From: an uncultured Alphaproteobacteria bacterium
GTDB lineage: Bacteria > Pseudomonadota > Alphaproteobacteria > HIMB59 > GCA-002718135
Reading direction: 5' to 3'
Assembly (NCBI GenBank): GCA_902601455.1
Contig: CACKNC010000013.1
Location: 1 to 33,805 of the forward strand
Length of the DNA stretch: 33,805 nucleotides
Numbering within the stretch: position 1 is the first letter of the stretch; each line of letters starts with the position of its first letter. Of this stretch, positions 22,616-31,829 are shown piece by piece. Position numbers and translations under genes: made by a program. Under the pieces are notes generated by a model that was not told the DNA's origin, did no database searches, and saw nothing but the letters and a program-made list of their open reading frames with translations.

Positions 22616-22936
22616 ATGAATTTAGAAATTGAACCAGTCCATGTTGGCGAAGAAGAGGACATTGATATTGGAAGTGTTGAAAATTTTGAACATGAAGAAA
22701 TTGATTATGCAATTTTCCGTTTAGAATCTGGTTTTTTTGCAACTCAAGGACATTGTTATTGTGAAGATCAAACATTTTTAAGTGAAGCTAGTGTTGAAGG
22801 AGAGGAGCTCGAATGCGCTAGTTGTGGAAATACATTCAGTATTGTATCTGGAGATCCTGTAAGTGATCTAGAGCTTCCACCCTTAAAAACATATGATATT
22901 TATGAAGAAGATGGAAATATTTATCTTAATCTTTAA
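22616..22936 (+). CDS. Rieske-like ferredoxin with four cysteine ligands
   Basis: A 106-residue small soluble protein. Seen: C47-x-C49, then 17 residues, then C67-x-x-C70 (HCYCEDQTFL and ELECASCGNTF), ending with the usual Rieske tail SGDPVSDLELPPLKTYDI. In ordinary Rieske proteins the motif is CxH and CxxH; here both histidines are cysteines while the rest of the fold pattern is kept. The cofactor could be a [2Fe-2S] centre of ferredoxin type, a mononuclear iron or zinc. Start set at ATG 22616, since the longer frame from 22523 lies in lldD. It follows lldD by 43 bp and may be an electron carrier of that pathway. Confidence 0.75.
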   Translation: MNLEIEPVHVGEEEDIDIGSVENFEHEEIDYAIFRLESGFFATQGHCYCEDQTFLSEASVEGEELECASCGNTFSIVSGDPVSDLELPPLKTYDIYEEDGNIYLNL

Positions 22937-23901
22937 GTTCTTAATTCATCTTTATTAACTATATTATTCAAATTTAATTTTTTATTTTTTAGTAGAAAAA
23001 AAGCAATGTTTTCTGCTGACTCAACTGCCATTCGTTTTCTACACTCTATTGTTAGAGCGGCATTATGTGGAGATAATATTACATTTTCTAAACTAAATAA
23101 TGGATTATTTTCATTTGGTGGCTCTTTTTCAAAAACATCTAATCCAGCACCTAAAATTTTTTTGCTTTGTAAAGAGTTTATAAGTGAAGTTTCATTGATA
23201 ATGCCTCCACGAGCTGTATTGACAACAATTGCTGTTTCTTTCATCAATAATAATTCTTGTTCATCAATAAAATTTTTTGTATCCGCGTTCAATGGAAGGT
23301 GAATAGAAATATAATCAGCTATTTTTAATCCATTAATTTTATCAACTACTTTGCAATTATTTTCTTCTACAATATTTTTATTAACAAAAGGATCATATAC
23401 ATAAACATTAGCTTCAAAGCCTAGACATCTTTTTGCAACAGCCTTACCTATTCTCCCAAATCCAAAAATAACAATATTTTTTTTATATAATTCAAAAAAA
23501 CTTGGTAGAGATGACTTGTCATTGAATCTTCCTTCTCTTGTTAATCTATCAGATAAGTGAATATTTTTACTTAAATATAGGAAAGAGGTTAATACATGTT
23601 CGGCTACACTCACAGCATTAGAAGTTGAAGTTATGCCAAGGGCAATATTATTTTGATTTAAGTATTCAAGATTGATGTTATCATAACCTACACCATGACG
23701 TGATATGATTTTAAGTTTTTTACAACAAGAGAGGACATCATTACTGAGTTTAGCTGTTCTTAGTAGAATGGCATCGACTTCTTTCAATTCTTTCTTTAGA
23801 TTATTTTCCTCAAAATTTAATATTTCAAAGCTTTCTAGATTATTATCTTTAAAAACCTCCCATCCATCTTGATGGATTTCTCCCATAACAGCAATCTTCA
23901 T
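22933..23901 (-). CDS. D-2-hydroxyacid dehydrogenase (SerA/hydroxypyruvate reductase-like)
   Basis: A 322-residue NAD-dependent D-isomer 2-hydroxyacid dehydrogenase. Seen: the Rossmann motif GFGRIGKAVAKR (about 147-158), the catalytic Arg in VNTARGGIIN, Glu in DVFEKEPP and His in LSPHNAALT, in the family order. No C-terminal ACT domain, so it is not a full-length regulatory SerA. Candidate substrates are hydroxypyruvate, glyoxylate or a sugar-derived 2-ketoacid. It is convergent with the Rieske-like gene (four-base overlap of stops) and divergent from the IolD-type gene. Confidence 0.9.
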   Translation of the reverse strand: MKIAVMGEIHQDGWEVFKDNNLESFEILNFEENNLKKELKEVDAILLRTAKLSNDVLSCCKKLKIISRHGVGYDNINLEYLNQNNIALGITSTSNAVSVAEHVLTSFLYLSKNIHLSDRLTREGRFNDKSSLPSFFELYKKNIVIFGFGRIGKAVAKRCLGFEANVYVYDPFVNKNIVEENNCKVVDKINGLKIADYISIHLPLNADTKNFIDEQELLLMKETAIVVNTARGGIINETSLINSLQSKKILGAGLDVFEKEPPNENNPLFSLENVILSPHNAALTIECRKRMAVESAENIAFFLLKNKKLNLNNIVNKDELRT

Positions 23902-24033
23902 AATTATTTGTATAATTCAATACTGTGAAAATTTAAATGATTTGTAAGAAAAAAAGAAAAATAAAAATTAAGTATATTAAAAAATTATTTTTCTTATAAA
24001 AAATAAGTTGATTAAATATTTTAAGAGGTTGAA

Positions 24034-25878
24034 ATGAAAACTATACAATTATCCTGTTCACATGCTTTATTTAAGTACTTAATTGCTCAAAAAACAATTA
24101 TTGATGGCAAAAAAGTGCCATTATTTCCTGGGGCATTTGGTATTTACGGACATGGTAATGTTGCTTGTATAGGTCAGGCAATGGAAGAATTCCAATCAGA
24201 TTTGCCTGGTTATAGAGGTCATCATGAGCAGAATATGGCTTTAACTGGAATTGGCTATGCTCGGGCTATGCGCCGTAAGCAAATTTTTATAGCTACTTCA
24301 TCTGTTGGTCCAGGAGCTACAAATATGGTAACTGCGGCGGCAGTTGCGTTGAGTAATCGTCTTCCTTTATTGTTGATACCTGGTGATACTTTTTCAAGTC
24401 GTTTTCCTGATCCAGTTTTGCAACAAGTAGAAAACTTTACTTCTCCTACTGAAACACAAAACGATGCATTTAAATCTGTTTCTAGATATTTTGATCGAAT
24501 TTCAAGACCTGAACAAATTTTAGCATCTTTACCTCAGGCGATACAAGTGATGTTAGACCCTGCAGATTGTGGTCCGGCAACTCTCTCGATGTCACAAGAT
24601 GTTCAGGGAGAAGTATATGATTATCCCGAAATTTTTTTTGAAGAAAAAATTCACACAATAAGAAAAATTTATCCTGATCCAGATCAAATAAAAATAGCTG
24701 CTGAAAAAATTAAAAATTCCAAGCAACCAATTATTATTTCTGGTGGTGGCGTTCTCTATGCAGAGGCTGAAAAAGAATTATCAATTTTTGCAAAAAAACA
24801 TAACATACCAGTTACATCAACAGTAATGGGTATTGGTTGCATGACTCATGATGATCCATACTATATAAGTGCAATTGGCTGTTTGGGTGAGGGATCTTCA
24901 AACAGTCTATCTAAGGATACTGATTTAGCTCTTGCTGTAGGAACAAAACTAGCAGATTTTACCACAGGATCTTGGACAAATTTTCAAAATCCTGATTTTA
25001 ATTTAGTATCTATCAACACAACAAGATTTGATACAACTAAACACAGAGCAACCCCTGTGGTGAGTGATGCAAAAGTTGGTTTAATGAAGTTGTCTGAAGC
25101 ACTGGGTGATTGGAAAGCACCTGCTAAATGGTATGAAAGAGCAGTTGATGAAAGAAATAAATGGGATGCTTATGTACAAAAAGAAAGCGGTCCTACTAAT
25201 CAAGAAATTCCATCATATGCCCACGCTGTAGGAGCAGTTTATAGAAACGCAGATCCTTCTGACATTGTTGTAACAGCCGCAGGCGGTTTGGTAGGTGAGG
25301 TTGTTCAAATTTGGAAGCCTAAACAACTAAATACTTTTGAAACTGAATGGGGTTTTAGCTGTATGGGCTATGAAATTTCTGGAGCACTTGGTATAAAAAT
25401 GGCAAAGCCAGAGCAAGATGTTGTTGTATTTGTTGGCGACGGCTCTTACCTTTTACACAACAGTGATATTTATAGTTCGGTCCTTTATGATCAAAAACTG
25501 ATCATTATAGTTTGTGATAATGGAGGCCATATGGTTATTAATAGACTTCAACTTGCAAAAGGAGGCAATGAATATATTTGTAATCTAAGAGCGGCAAGAG
25601 CAAAAAACCTTCAGTTTGTTGATTTTGAATCACATGCAAAAAGTATGGGAGCAAATGGAGAGACAGTTAAATCTATTTCAGAACTTGAAGCTGCTTATAA
25701 GAGAGCAAAAGCATCAGATAAAACATATGTCATTGTCATGGAAACTCATGGCTATGAATGGTTAGATGGAACAGCATTTTGGGAAAGTCCAACTTTGATG
25801 AATGCCGATACTGAAAATAAAAAGGTAGCATTAAAAGATCATGTGGAAGGTAAAGGCAATCAAAGAAAAGGTGTTTAA
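24034..25878 (+). CDS. iolD: IolD-type TPP hydrolase (trihydroxycyclohexane-1,2-dione)
   Basis: A 614-residue thiamine-diphosphate enzyme. Seen: the IolD-specific opening FPGAFGIYGHGNVACIGQAM, E65 in RGHHEQNMA (the cofactor-activating Glu), SSVGPGATNMVTAAA, LLLIPGDTFSSR, DVQGEVYDYPE, and the TPP-binding GDGSYLLHNSD with the downstream Asn. These match IolD, which opens the ring of 3D-(3,5/4)-trihydroxycyclohexane-1,2-dione in myo-inositol breakdown, more closely than acetolactate synthase. The other iol genes are not in the window. Ribosome binding site AGAGG precedes the ATG. It is followed 57 bp on by a 2-hydroxyacid dehydrogenase. Confidence 0.88.
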   Translation: MKTIQLSCSHALFKYLIAQKTIIDGKKVPLFPGAFGIYGHGNVACIGQAMEEFQSDLPGYRGHHEQNMALTGIGYARAMRRKQIFIATSSVGPGATNMVTAAAVALSNRLPLLLIPGDTFSSRFPDPVLQQVENFTSPTETQNDAFKSVSRYFDRISRPEQILASLPQAIQVMLDPADCGPATLSMSQDVQGEVYDYPEIFFEEKIHTIRKIYPDPDQIKIAAEKIKNSKQPIIISGGGVLYAEAEKELSIFAKKHNIPVTSTVMGIGCMTHDDPYYISAIGCLGEGSSNSLSKDTDLALAVGTKLADFTTGSWTNFQNPDFNLVSINTTRFDTTKHRATPVVSDAKVGLMKLSEALGDWKAPAKWYERAVDERNKWDAYVQKESGPTNQEIPSYAHAVGAVYRNADPSDIVVTAAGGLVGEVVQIWKPKQLNTFETEWGFSCMGYEISGALGIKMAKPEQDVVVFVGDGSYLLHNSDIYSSVLYDQKLIIIVCDNGGHMVINRLQLAKGGNEYICNLRAARAKNLQFVDFESHAKSMGANGETVKSISELEAAYKRAKASDKTYVIVMETHGYEWLDGTAFWESPTLMNADTENKKVALKDHVEGKGNQRKGV

Positions 25879-25935
25879 TTTATAATTACAGCTAAAATTT
25901 GAGCCTTTATTTTATCTTAGTCATTATTTAAATAA

Positions 25936-26973
25936 ATGAATTATATGAAAAAAAATAAACCTATTATTATTATTGATCCATTTCCAAGAACAATGGATAT
26001 TTTGTTTTCAAAAGAAAATTTAAAATATTTAAACAATAATTTTAAATTATTAAACGCTCCAAAAAAAAATAAAAAAATTTTTTATGAAAAAAACTTACCT
26101 AATGCGATGTATATTTTTGGTCAACCAGATCTACCAACTGAGTTATTAAAAATTCAAACCAAATTAAAAGCAATTTTTAATGTAGAAAGTAATTTTATGA
26201 ATAATATGGATTATGAATATTGTTTTAAAAATAATATTCATGTTCTAGCAACTTCACCTGTATTTGCACAACCTGTTGCTGAAATGGCTTTAGGTCTAAC
26301 TTTATCAATTGCTCGAAGTATTCATATAGCGCATAATGACTTCACTAAAGGAAGGGAAAAATATGGTGGAGAAATAAGTAAAAATAATTTTTTACTTAAA
26401 GATAAAACCTTTGGCTTAATAGGTTTTGGCGATTTAGCAAAAGCCACACTTCCTTTAATAAAGGCTTTTTCAAATAATATTTTAGCATATGATCCATGGA
26501 TTTCAGACTCTGCAATAAAATCTAAAAAGGTTATTCCCACGTCATTAAATAATATTTTTAAAAAGTCTGATATCGTTTATGTTTACGCAACTTCAACAAC
26601 TTCAAATAAAGAGATGATCAAATTAAAAAATTTAAATTTATTAAAAGATTCTTCAGTTATTTTAATTATGAGTAGGGCATCAGTTATTAATTTCGAAGAT
26701 TTAAATAAGTTTTTAAAAAAAAGAAACGTATATGCTGCTATAGATGTGTTTCCTAAAGAGCCTTTTCCAAAGACTGATCCACTCCGTAAATTAAAAAATG
26801 TAATTTTTTCACCACATAGAGCAGGAGCATTAGATGTTGCATTTAAGAATATGGGTGAGATCGTAATTGAAGACTTAAAACTGATATCAAAAAATTTAAA
26901 ACCGTTAAATTGCAAAAAAGCAGAGTTAAGAACGGTAAAAAAAATAACATCGGCGCCAGTAAAGATAAATTAA
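25936..26973 (+). CDS. D-2-hydroxyacid dehydrogenase family, divergent
   Basis: A 345-residue D-isomer 2-hydroxyacid dehydrogenase. Seen: FGLIGFGDLAKATLP (about 155-169), where the third Gly of GxGxxG is Ala, then SRASVINFEDL (catalytic Arg), AAIDVFPKEPFPKTDP (Glu) and FSPHRAGALD (His). The N-terminal lid is long and unusually Lys/Asn-rich. It forms a likely operon with the IolD-type gene. This branch is often met beside inositol and sugar-acid genes, but its substrate is not known to me. The first ATG (25936) was used; ATG 25945 (three codons later) is equally possible. Confidence 0.82.
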   Translation: MNYMKKNKPIIIIDPFPRTMDILFSKENLKYLNNNFKLLNAPKKNKKIFYEKNLPNAMYIFGQPDLPTELLKIQTKLKAIFNVESNFMNNMDYEYCFKNNIHVLATSPVFAQPVAEMALGLTLSIARSIHIAHNDFTKGREKYGGEISKNNFLLKDKTFGLIGFGDLAKATLPLIKAFSNNILAYDPWISDSAIKSKKVIPTSLNNIFKKSDIVYVYATSTTSNKEMIKLKNLNLLKDSSVILIMSRASVINFEDLNKFLKKRNVYAAIDVFPKEPFPKTDPLRKLKNVIFSPHRAGALDVAFKNMGEIVIEDLKLISKNLKPLNCKKAELRTVKKITSAPVKIN

Positions 26974-27076
26974 TAAATTAGCAATTAATTTTATTAAATT
27001 TTCACATTAATATTCAATAATAGCTATTGATTTATATTTTTATTCCTTGTAGTTTTTAGAAAAAATTGGAGGAATA

Positions 27077-28105
27077 ATGAATAAAATAAAACTATTTGTT
27101 TTAAGTTTTGTTTCCGCTTCTTTTATAAGTGTTGCAGCATATGCTGACGGACACGCTGTAGAAGCTTGCTTAATTACAAAAACTGATATTAACCCTTTCT
27201 TTGTAAAAATGAAAGAGGGTGCTGAAGCTCGTGCTAAAGAGCTAGGTGTAAAATTATCTTTTTTTGCTGGTAAAGTAGATGGAGACCATGAAACTCAAGT
27301 TAGAGCTGTTGAAACTTGCATAGCTTCAGGCGCAAAAGGAATTTTAATTGCTGCTTCTGACACAAAAGCTATTGTTCCTGTTTTGAAAAATGCACAAGAT
27401 AACGGTCTTCTGGTTATTGCTTTAGATACACCATTAGAGCCTATTAGTGCTGCAGACTCAACCTTTGCGACAGATAACTTCAAAGCTGGTGAATTAGGTG
27501 GAGCTTGGGTAGCTGCAAAATTAGGTGCTGATGCAGCTAATGCAAAAATTGCTATGCTAGATCTTAATGAAAGTCAGCCTTCAGTTGGTGTTCTGAGAGA
27601 TCAAGGTTTCTTAAGTGGTTTTGGCATTGATGTAAAAGATGTTTCAAGATGGGGTGATGAAGATGATCCGCGTATTATTTGTAACGAAGTTACAAATGGT
27701 AATGAAGAAGGTGGAAGAACTGCAATGGAAAGATGTCTACAGAAAGATCGAGACATAAATGTAGTTTATACTATTAACGAACCTGCAGCTGTTGGCGCTT
27801 ATGAAGCGTTAAAAGCAATGGGTAAAGATGATGGTAGTGTACTTATCGCTTCAGTTGACGGAGGTTGCCCTGGTGTAACTGATGTTAAAAGAGGTATAAT
27901 TGGTGCAACTTCTCAACAGTATCCATTATTAATGGCTTCACTTGGTGTTGAAGCAATTAAAGCATGGGCTGAAGATGGTTCAAAACCTGAAAACACTCCA
28001 GGACTTGACTTCTATAACACTGGTGTAAACTTAGTAACAGACGACGCTGCTAGCGGAGTTGAGTCAATTAGTGTTCAAGAAGGTATGGACAGATGTTGGG
28101 GTTAA
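27077..28105 (+). CDS. frcB: Sugar ABC transporter substrate-binding protein, FrcB-type
   Basis: A 342-residue periplasmic binding protein of the CUT2 class. Signal peptide: basic MNKIK, hydrophobic core to about residue 20, predicted cut after AYA (23/24). The mature start [20 protein letters not shown] and the following [17 protein letters not shown] and DTKAIVPV are the hallmark of alphaproteobacterial FrcB (fructose/ribose/mannose in Sinorhizobium). The ligand-contact Asp-rich ALDTPLEPI and SVDGG segments are present. A strong GGAGG precedes the ATG. A 12-bp hairpin follows the stop. Specificity may differ from fructose given the catabolic genes downstream. Confidence 0.92.
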   Translation: MNKIKLFVLSFVSASFISVAAYADGHAVEACLITKTDINPFFVKMKEGAEARAKELGVKLSFFAGKVDGDHETQVRAVETCIASGAKGILIAASDTKAIVPVLKNAQDNGLLVIALDTPLEPISAADSTFATDNFKAGELGGAWVAAKLGADAANAKIAMLDLNESQPSVGVLRDQGFLSGFGIDVKDVSRWGDEDDPRIICNEVTNGNEEGGRTAMERCLQKDRDINVVYTINEPAAVGAYEALKAMGKDDGSVLIASVDGGCPGVTDVKRGIIGATSQQYPLLMASLGVEAIKAWAEDGSKPENTPGLDFYNTGVNLVTDDAASGVESISVQEGMDRCWG

Positions 28106-28125
28106 TAAAATAAAAAATATTTTTT

Positions 28126-28152
28126 ATCAGGGCAGAATTTTTCTGCCCTGAT
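28126..28152 (+). terminator. Intra-operon hairpin after the binding-protein gene
   Basis: ATCAGGGCAGAA and TTCTGCCCTGAT form a perfect 12-bp stem with a three-base loop, and no U-run follows. Such hairpins after a binding-protein gene typically protect its mRNA or cause partial termination, giving more binding protein than permease. Confidence 0.75.
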
Positions 28153-28178
28153 ACTTAAACTAAGCTAAGTAAATATTC

Positions 28179-29273
28179 ATGAATGAGATTTCAGAAGACA
28201 TAAAAAAAGATTTAAAAGACCAGCCAAAATTCCAAGATGATATTGGATCTAAAAATCAAGATCATCATAGTTTTGAATTAGGTAAGCAGTCTTTTCTAAA
28301 AAAAATTCAACACTTTCTTCATGGTAATCCAACAATAGTTCCGGTTATTATTTTAATATTAAGTGTTATTGGTTTTGGATTTTTAGCAGGTGGCAAGTTT
28401 TTCTCAGCTTTTAATTTATCTTTAATTGTTCAACAAGTAACCATCGTGGGCATTCTAGCTGCCGCTCAAACACTAATTATTTTAACAGCAGGAATAGATC
28501 TAAGTGTAGCTGCTATGATGGTTCTGGCATCAGTTTTTATGGGCAAGTTATCTGTAGAAATGGGAATGCCGACACTGCCTGCAATAATTGTTGGTATGGT
28601 GGCAGGTGTATTAACGGGAGCATTTAATGGTTTATTAGTTACAAGATTACGGCTCCCACCTTTTATTGTTACATTAGGAACCTGGAATATATTTTTCGCA
28701 TTAGTAATTTTTTTCACTGGATCACAATCAATACGAAGTTCTGATATTGAAATTCAAGCCCCACTTCTTCACTTTTGGGGAGAAAGAATTAATTTAGGAG
28801 GTTTCGTATTTACGTATGGTGCGTTTTTAATGATAGGAATTTTTGTTTTTTTATGGTTTCTATTGAATAAAACAGCTTGGGGTAGACATGTTTATGCTAT
28901 TGGAGATGATAAAGAGGCTGCAGAACTCTCAGGTATTAGAACAGATAGAATGCTCGTATCAATCTATGCTGTTGCTGGTTTAGTGATTGGTATAGGTGCC
29001 TGGGTTTCAATTGGAAGAGTTGGATCAGTTTCACCTACTAGTTTTTATGAAGGTAATTTAGATTCTATTACTGCTGTTGTTATAGGTGGAACATCATTAT
29101 TTGGTGGAAGAGGAACAATTATAGGTTCACTGTTCGGAGCCTTGATAGTTGGAGTTTTTAGTTCAGGTTTATCGATTGCAGGACTAGATGTTCTATGGCA
29201 AAGATTTGCTCTTGGATGTTTAATTATTATTGCTGTTGGTATAGATCAATGGATTAGAAAGGTTTCAAACTAA
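28179..29273 (+). CDS. frcC: Sugar ABC transporter permease, FrcC-type
   Basis: A 364-residue inner-membrane CUT2 permease (BPD_transp_2, PF02653). The first 45 residues are charged and cytoplasmic. Then come about eight to ten hydrophobic segments, with AAQTLIILTAGIDLSVAAMM near residue 92 and AAELSGIRTDRMLVSIYAVAG near 245, the ATPase-coupling region. GGTSLFGGRGTIIGSLFGAL near 306 is a further family signature. It ends with a one-base overlap into the ATPase gene. Length is ordinary for FrcC. Confidence 0.92.
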   Translation: MNEISEDIKKDLKDQPKFQDDIGSKNQDHHSFELGKQSFLKKIQHFLHGNPTIVPVIILILSVIGFGFLAGGKFFSAFNLSLIVQQVTIVGILAAAQTLIILTAGIDLSVAAMMVLASVFMGKLSVEMGMPTLPAIIVGMVAGVLTGAFNGLLVTRLRLPPFIVTLGTWNIFFALVIFFTGSQSIRSSDIEIQAPLLHFWGERINLGGFVFTYGAFLMIGIFVFLWFLLNKTAWGRHVYAIGDDKEAAELSGIRTDRMLVSIYAVAGLVIGIGAWVSIGRVGSVSPTSFYEGNLDSITAVVIGGTSLFGGRGTIIGSLFGALIVGVFSSGLSIAGLDVLWQRFALGCLIIIAVGIDQWIRKVSN

Positions 29274-30040
29274 TGGATCCTGTTCTTATTGCAAAAAGTG
29301 TGTCAAAAAAATATGGAACTGTTGTCGCTTTGGATAATGCGGATTTAGAGCTTTATCCAGGTGAGGTTCTTGGAGTAATTGGTGATAATGGAGCAGGTAA
29401 ATCGACGCTTATTAAAGTTCTTTGTGGTGCAGTAATTCCTGACGGTGGTGAAATACTTCTTGATGGAAAAAAAGTAACCTTTACTTCACCAATTGAAGCG
29501 AGAACCTTAGGTATAGAAACAGTTTACCAAAATCTTGCATTATCTCCTGCTTTATCCATTACTGATAATATGTTTCTTGGAAGAGAAATAAGACAAAAAG
29601 GATTTTTAGGTAAATTTTTTAGATTTTTAGATTCAAAAGCAATGGCTGATGAAGCGAGAAAAAGATTATCTGATTTAGGGTTGTTAACTATTCAAAATAT
29701 AAACCAATTAGTGGAAACTCTTTCAGGGGGGCAGCGTCAAGGAGTTGCTGTTGCCCGAGCTACATCTTTTGGAACTAAAGTTGTAATCATGGATGAACCT
29801 ACTGCTGCATTAGGTGTTAAGGAAAGTAGAAGAGTACTAGAATTGATAAGTGAGGTTAGAGCAAGAGGTATTCCAATTATTTTAATATCTCATAATATGC
29901 CTCATGTTTTTGAAGTAGCAGATAGAATTCATATCCACAGACTTGGAACAAGGTTATGCGTAATTGATCCAAAAAAACACGAAATGTCTGATGCTGTAGC
30001 ATTTATGACTGGTGCCAAAGAGCCGCCAAAACCAAATTAA
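29273..30040 (+). CDS. frcA: Sugar ABC transporter ATP-binding protein, FrcA-type
   Basis: A 255-residue single-domain ABC ATPase. Seen: Walker A GDNGAGKST (about 37-45), Q-loop VYQNLALSP, signature LSGGQRQGVAVARAT (about 150-164), Walker B VVIMDEPTAALG and the switch His in LISHNMPHV. Most CUT2 systems use a 500-residue double ATPase; a single-domain protein of this length is the FrcA pattern. A 30-bp gap separates it from the transketolase gene, so transport and catabolism look co-expressed. Confidence 0.93.
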   Translation: MDPVLIAKSVSKKYGTVVALDNADLELYPGEVLGVIGDNGAGKSTLIKVLCGAVIPDGGEILLDGKKVTFTSPIEARTLGIETVYQNLALSPALSITDNMFLGREIRQKGFLGKFFRFLDSKAMADEARKRLSDLGLLTIQNINQLVETLSGGQRQGVAVARATSFGTKVVIMDEPTAALGVKESRRVLELISEVRARGIPIILISHNMPHVFEVADRIHIHRLGTRLCVIDPKKHEMSDAVAFMTGAKEPPKPN

Positions 30041-30070
30041 TTTCTTTTTGAAGAAATTAAATATAACTTA

Positions 30071-30904
30071 ATGAGTATCAAAGATTTAGAATTAAAGTCT
30101 ATCGAGTATAGAAAAAAAATATTAGAAATTATTTTTAATGGAGGGGCTGGTCACACAGCTGGAAGTTTATCTTGTATTGATATTCTAAATGTACTTTATA
30201 ATAAAATACTTAATATAAATCCTAATAATTTTTCTAGCTATGATAGAAATCACTACATTCAAAGCAAAGGTCACTCTGTCGAAGCTCTATATACTGTGTT
30301 ATGTGATAAAAATTTTTTTTCAAAAGATGATTTATTAACTCTCAATAAATTTAATTCTCATTTTATTGGACATCCAACCAAAAAAATTCCAGGTATTGAG
30401 CATAATACGGGCGCATTAGGTCATGGATTATCTGTAGCTGTTGGCATGGCAATAGGATTAAAGTTAAACAACAAAAATTTTAAAATATTCACTCTCCTTG
30501 GAGATGGAGAGCTCAGTGAAGGTTCAATATGGGAAGCATTACTATCAGCAAACAAATATAATTTAGATAATTTAGTTGTGATTGTTGATAGAAATAAACT
30601 TCAAATTACTGGCAGAACTGAAGAGGTAAATCCTATTGAGCCATTGAAAGATAAATTTAATTCATTTGGATTATCAACTAGAGAAATAGATGGAAATTCT
30701 GTTCATGAATTAAATGATGTTCTTTCTTTCACTCCTTTTGAAAAAAACAAGGTTAATGTAATTATTGCCAATACTATAAAAGGCAAAGGAATTAGTTTTA
30801 TGGAAAATCAAGTTGTGTGGCACCACAAGGTGCCAACGGAAGAACAATATAACTTAGCTTTGAATGAATTAGAGAAATTAAAAATTAATATAGAAAATGA
30901 TTGA
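30071..30904 (+). CDS. Transketolase, N-terminal (TPP) subunit
   Basis: A 277-residue protein that equals the first third or so of a full transketolase. Seen: GGAGHTAGSLSCIDIL, SKGHSVEALY, TGALGHGLSVAVGMAIG, and the TPP/metal site LGDGELSEGSIWEA plus VDRNKLQITG. Split transketolases of this type occur in catabolic operons, for example the D-apulose-4-phosphate transketolase, as well as in some DXS-like or unassigned pairs. It overlaps its partner gene by eight bases. Its pairing with a sugar transporter and FGGY kinase argues for catabolic rather than pentose-phosphate duty. Confidence 0.9.
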   Translation: MSIKDLELKSIEYRKKILEIIFNGGAGHTAGSLSCIDILNVLYNKILNINPNNFSSYDRNHYIQSKGHSVEALYTVLCDKNFFSKDDLLTLNKFNSHFIGHPTKKIPGIEHNTGALGHGLSVAVGMAIGLKLNNKNFKIFTLLGDGELSEGSIWEALLSANKYNLDNLVVIVDRNKLQITGRTEEVNPIEPLKDKFNSFGLSTREIDGNSVHELNDVLSFTPFEKNKVNVIIANTIKGKGISFMENQVVWHHKVPTEEQYNLALNELEKLKINIEND

Positions 30905-31829
30905 AAAAGCGAATTTAGAAGTTTTTGCAGACACTCTTTTAGAGTTAGCTAGAAAAGATAAAGATATTATTGTAGTTACTAGTGACTCAAGAGGGTCTGG
31001 TAAATTAACAAACTTTGGACACGAACTTCCTGATCAAATTATTGAGGTTGGTATTGCAGAACAAAATCTTGTAGGAATTTGTGCTGGTTTGTCAGCAGTT
31101 GGAAAAAAAGTTTTTGGTGTTTCCCCATCAAGTTTTTTAACAGCCAGGTCATTAGAGCAGATAAAAAATGATATTGCTTATTCTGATCATCCAGTAACGT
31201 TAGTTGGTATAAGTGCTGGAGTTAGTTATGGTCAACTTGGAGCAACTCATCACTCAATACATGATATAGCTGTATTAAGGGCAATTAATAATATTAATAT
31301 TGTTGTTCCTGCTGATAATTTTGAAACAAAAGAAGTAATTAAGGCTGCAATTAACTTCAAGCACCCTCTTTTTATAAGATTTGGCAAAAAACCAATGATA
31401 AAGTTGCATGATGGTGATCATAATTTTACAATAGGTAGTGGTATTAAACTTAAGAGTGGAAAAGATTTAGCTATAATTGCAACAGGAGAAACGGTTCAAA
31501 GAGCTTTTAAGGCTTGTGAGTTGTTAAAAAAAATAGACATTAATTGCACCTTAATAAGTATGCACACCATCAAACCTTTTGATGAAGAAATTTTTTTAAA
31601 TTCAATTTCTAAAGTGAAAGCCGTTATAACAGTTGAAGAACATAGTGTAAGTGGTGGTTTAGGTGAAAAATGCGCAAGTGTTATGATGCAAAAAAATATT
31701 CACTTACCTTTTAAAATATTAGGTTTTCCTGATGAGTATATGGTCAATGGTTCTCAAAAAGATGTTCTCGATCATTATAATATGTCAGCTGAAAAAATTT
31801 TAGAGTTGGCAAAAAATTTAATAAAATAA
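30897..31829 (+). CDS. Transketolase, C-terminal (pyrimidine/regulatory) subunit
   Basis: A 310-residue partner subunit. Seen: the TPP-activating Glu in EVGIAEQNLVGICAGLSA (about 51-68), SYGQLGATHHSIHDIA near 113, DNFETKEVI, and the C-terminal domain from about residue 185 with LAIIATGETV and VTVEEHSVSGGLGE. Together with the preceding gene it rebuilds a whole transketolase. Its stop is immediately followed by the kinase ATG with no gap. Confidence 0.9.
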   Translation: MIEKANLEVFADTLLELARKDKDIIVVTSDSRGSGKLTNFGHELPDQIIEVGIAEQNLVGICAGLSAVGKKVFGVSPSSFLTARSLEQIKNDIAYSDHPVTLVGISAGVSYGQLGATHHSIHDIAVLRAINNINIVVPADNFETKEVIKAAINFKHPLFIRFGKKPMIKLHDGDHNFTIGSGIKLKSGKDLAIIATGETVQRAFKACELLKKIDINCTLISMHTIKPFDEEIFLNSISKVKAVITVEEHSVSGGLGEKCASVMMQKNIHLPFKILGFPDEYMVNGSQKDVLDHYNMSAEKILELAKNLIK

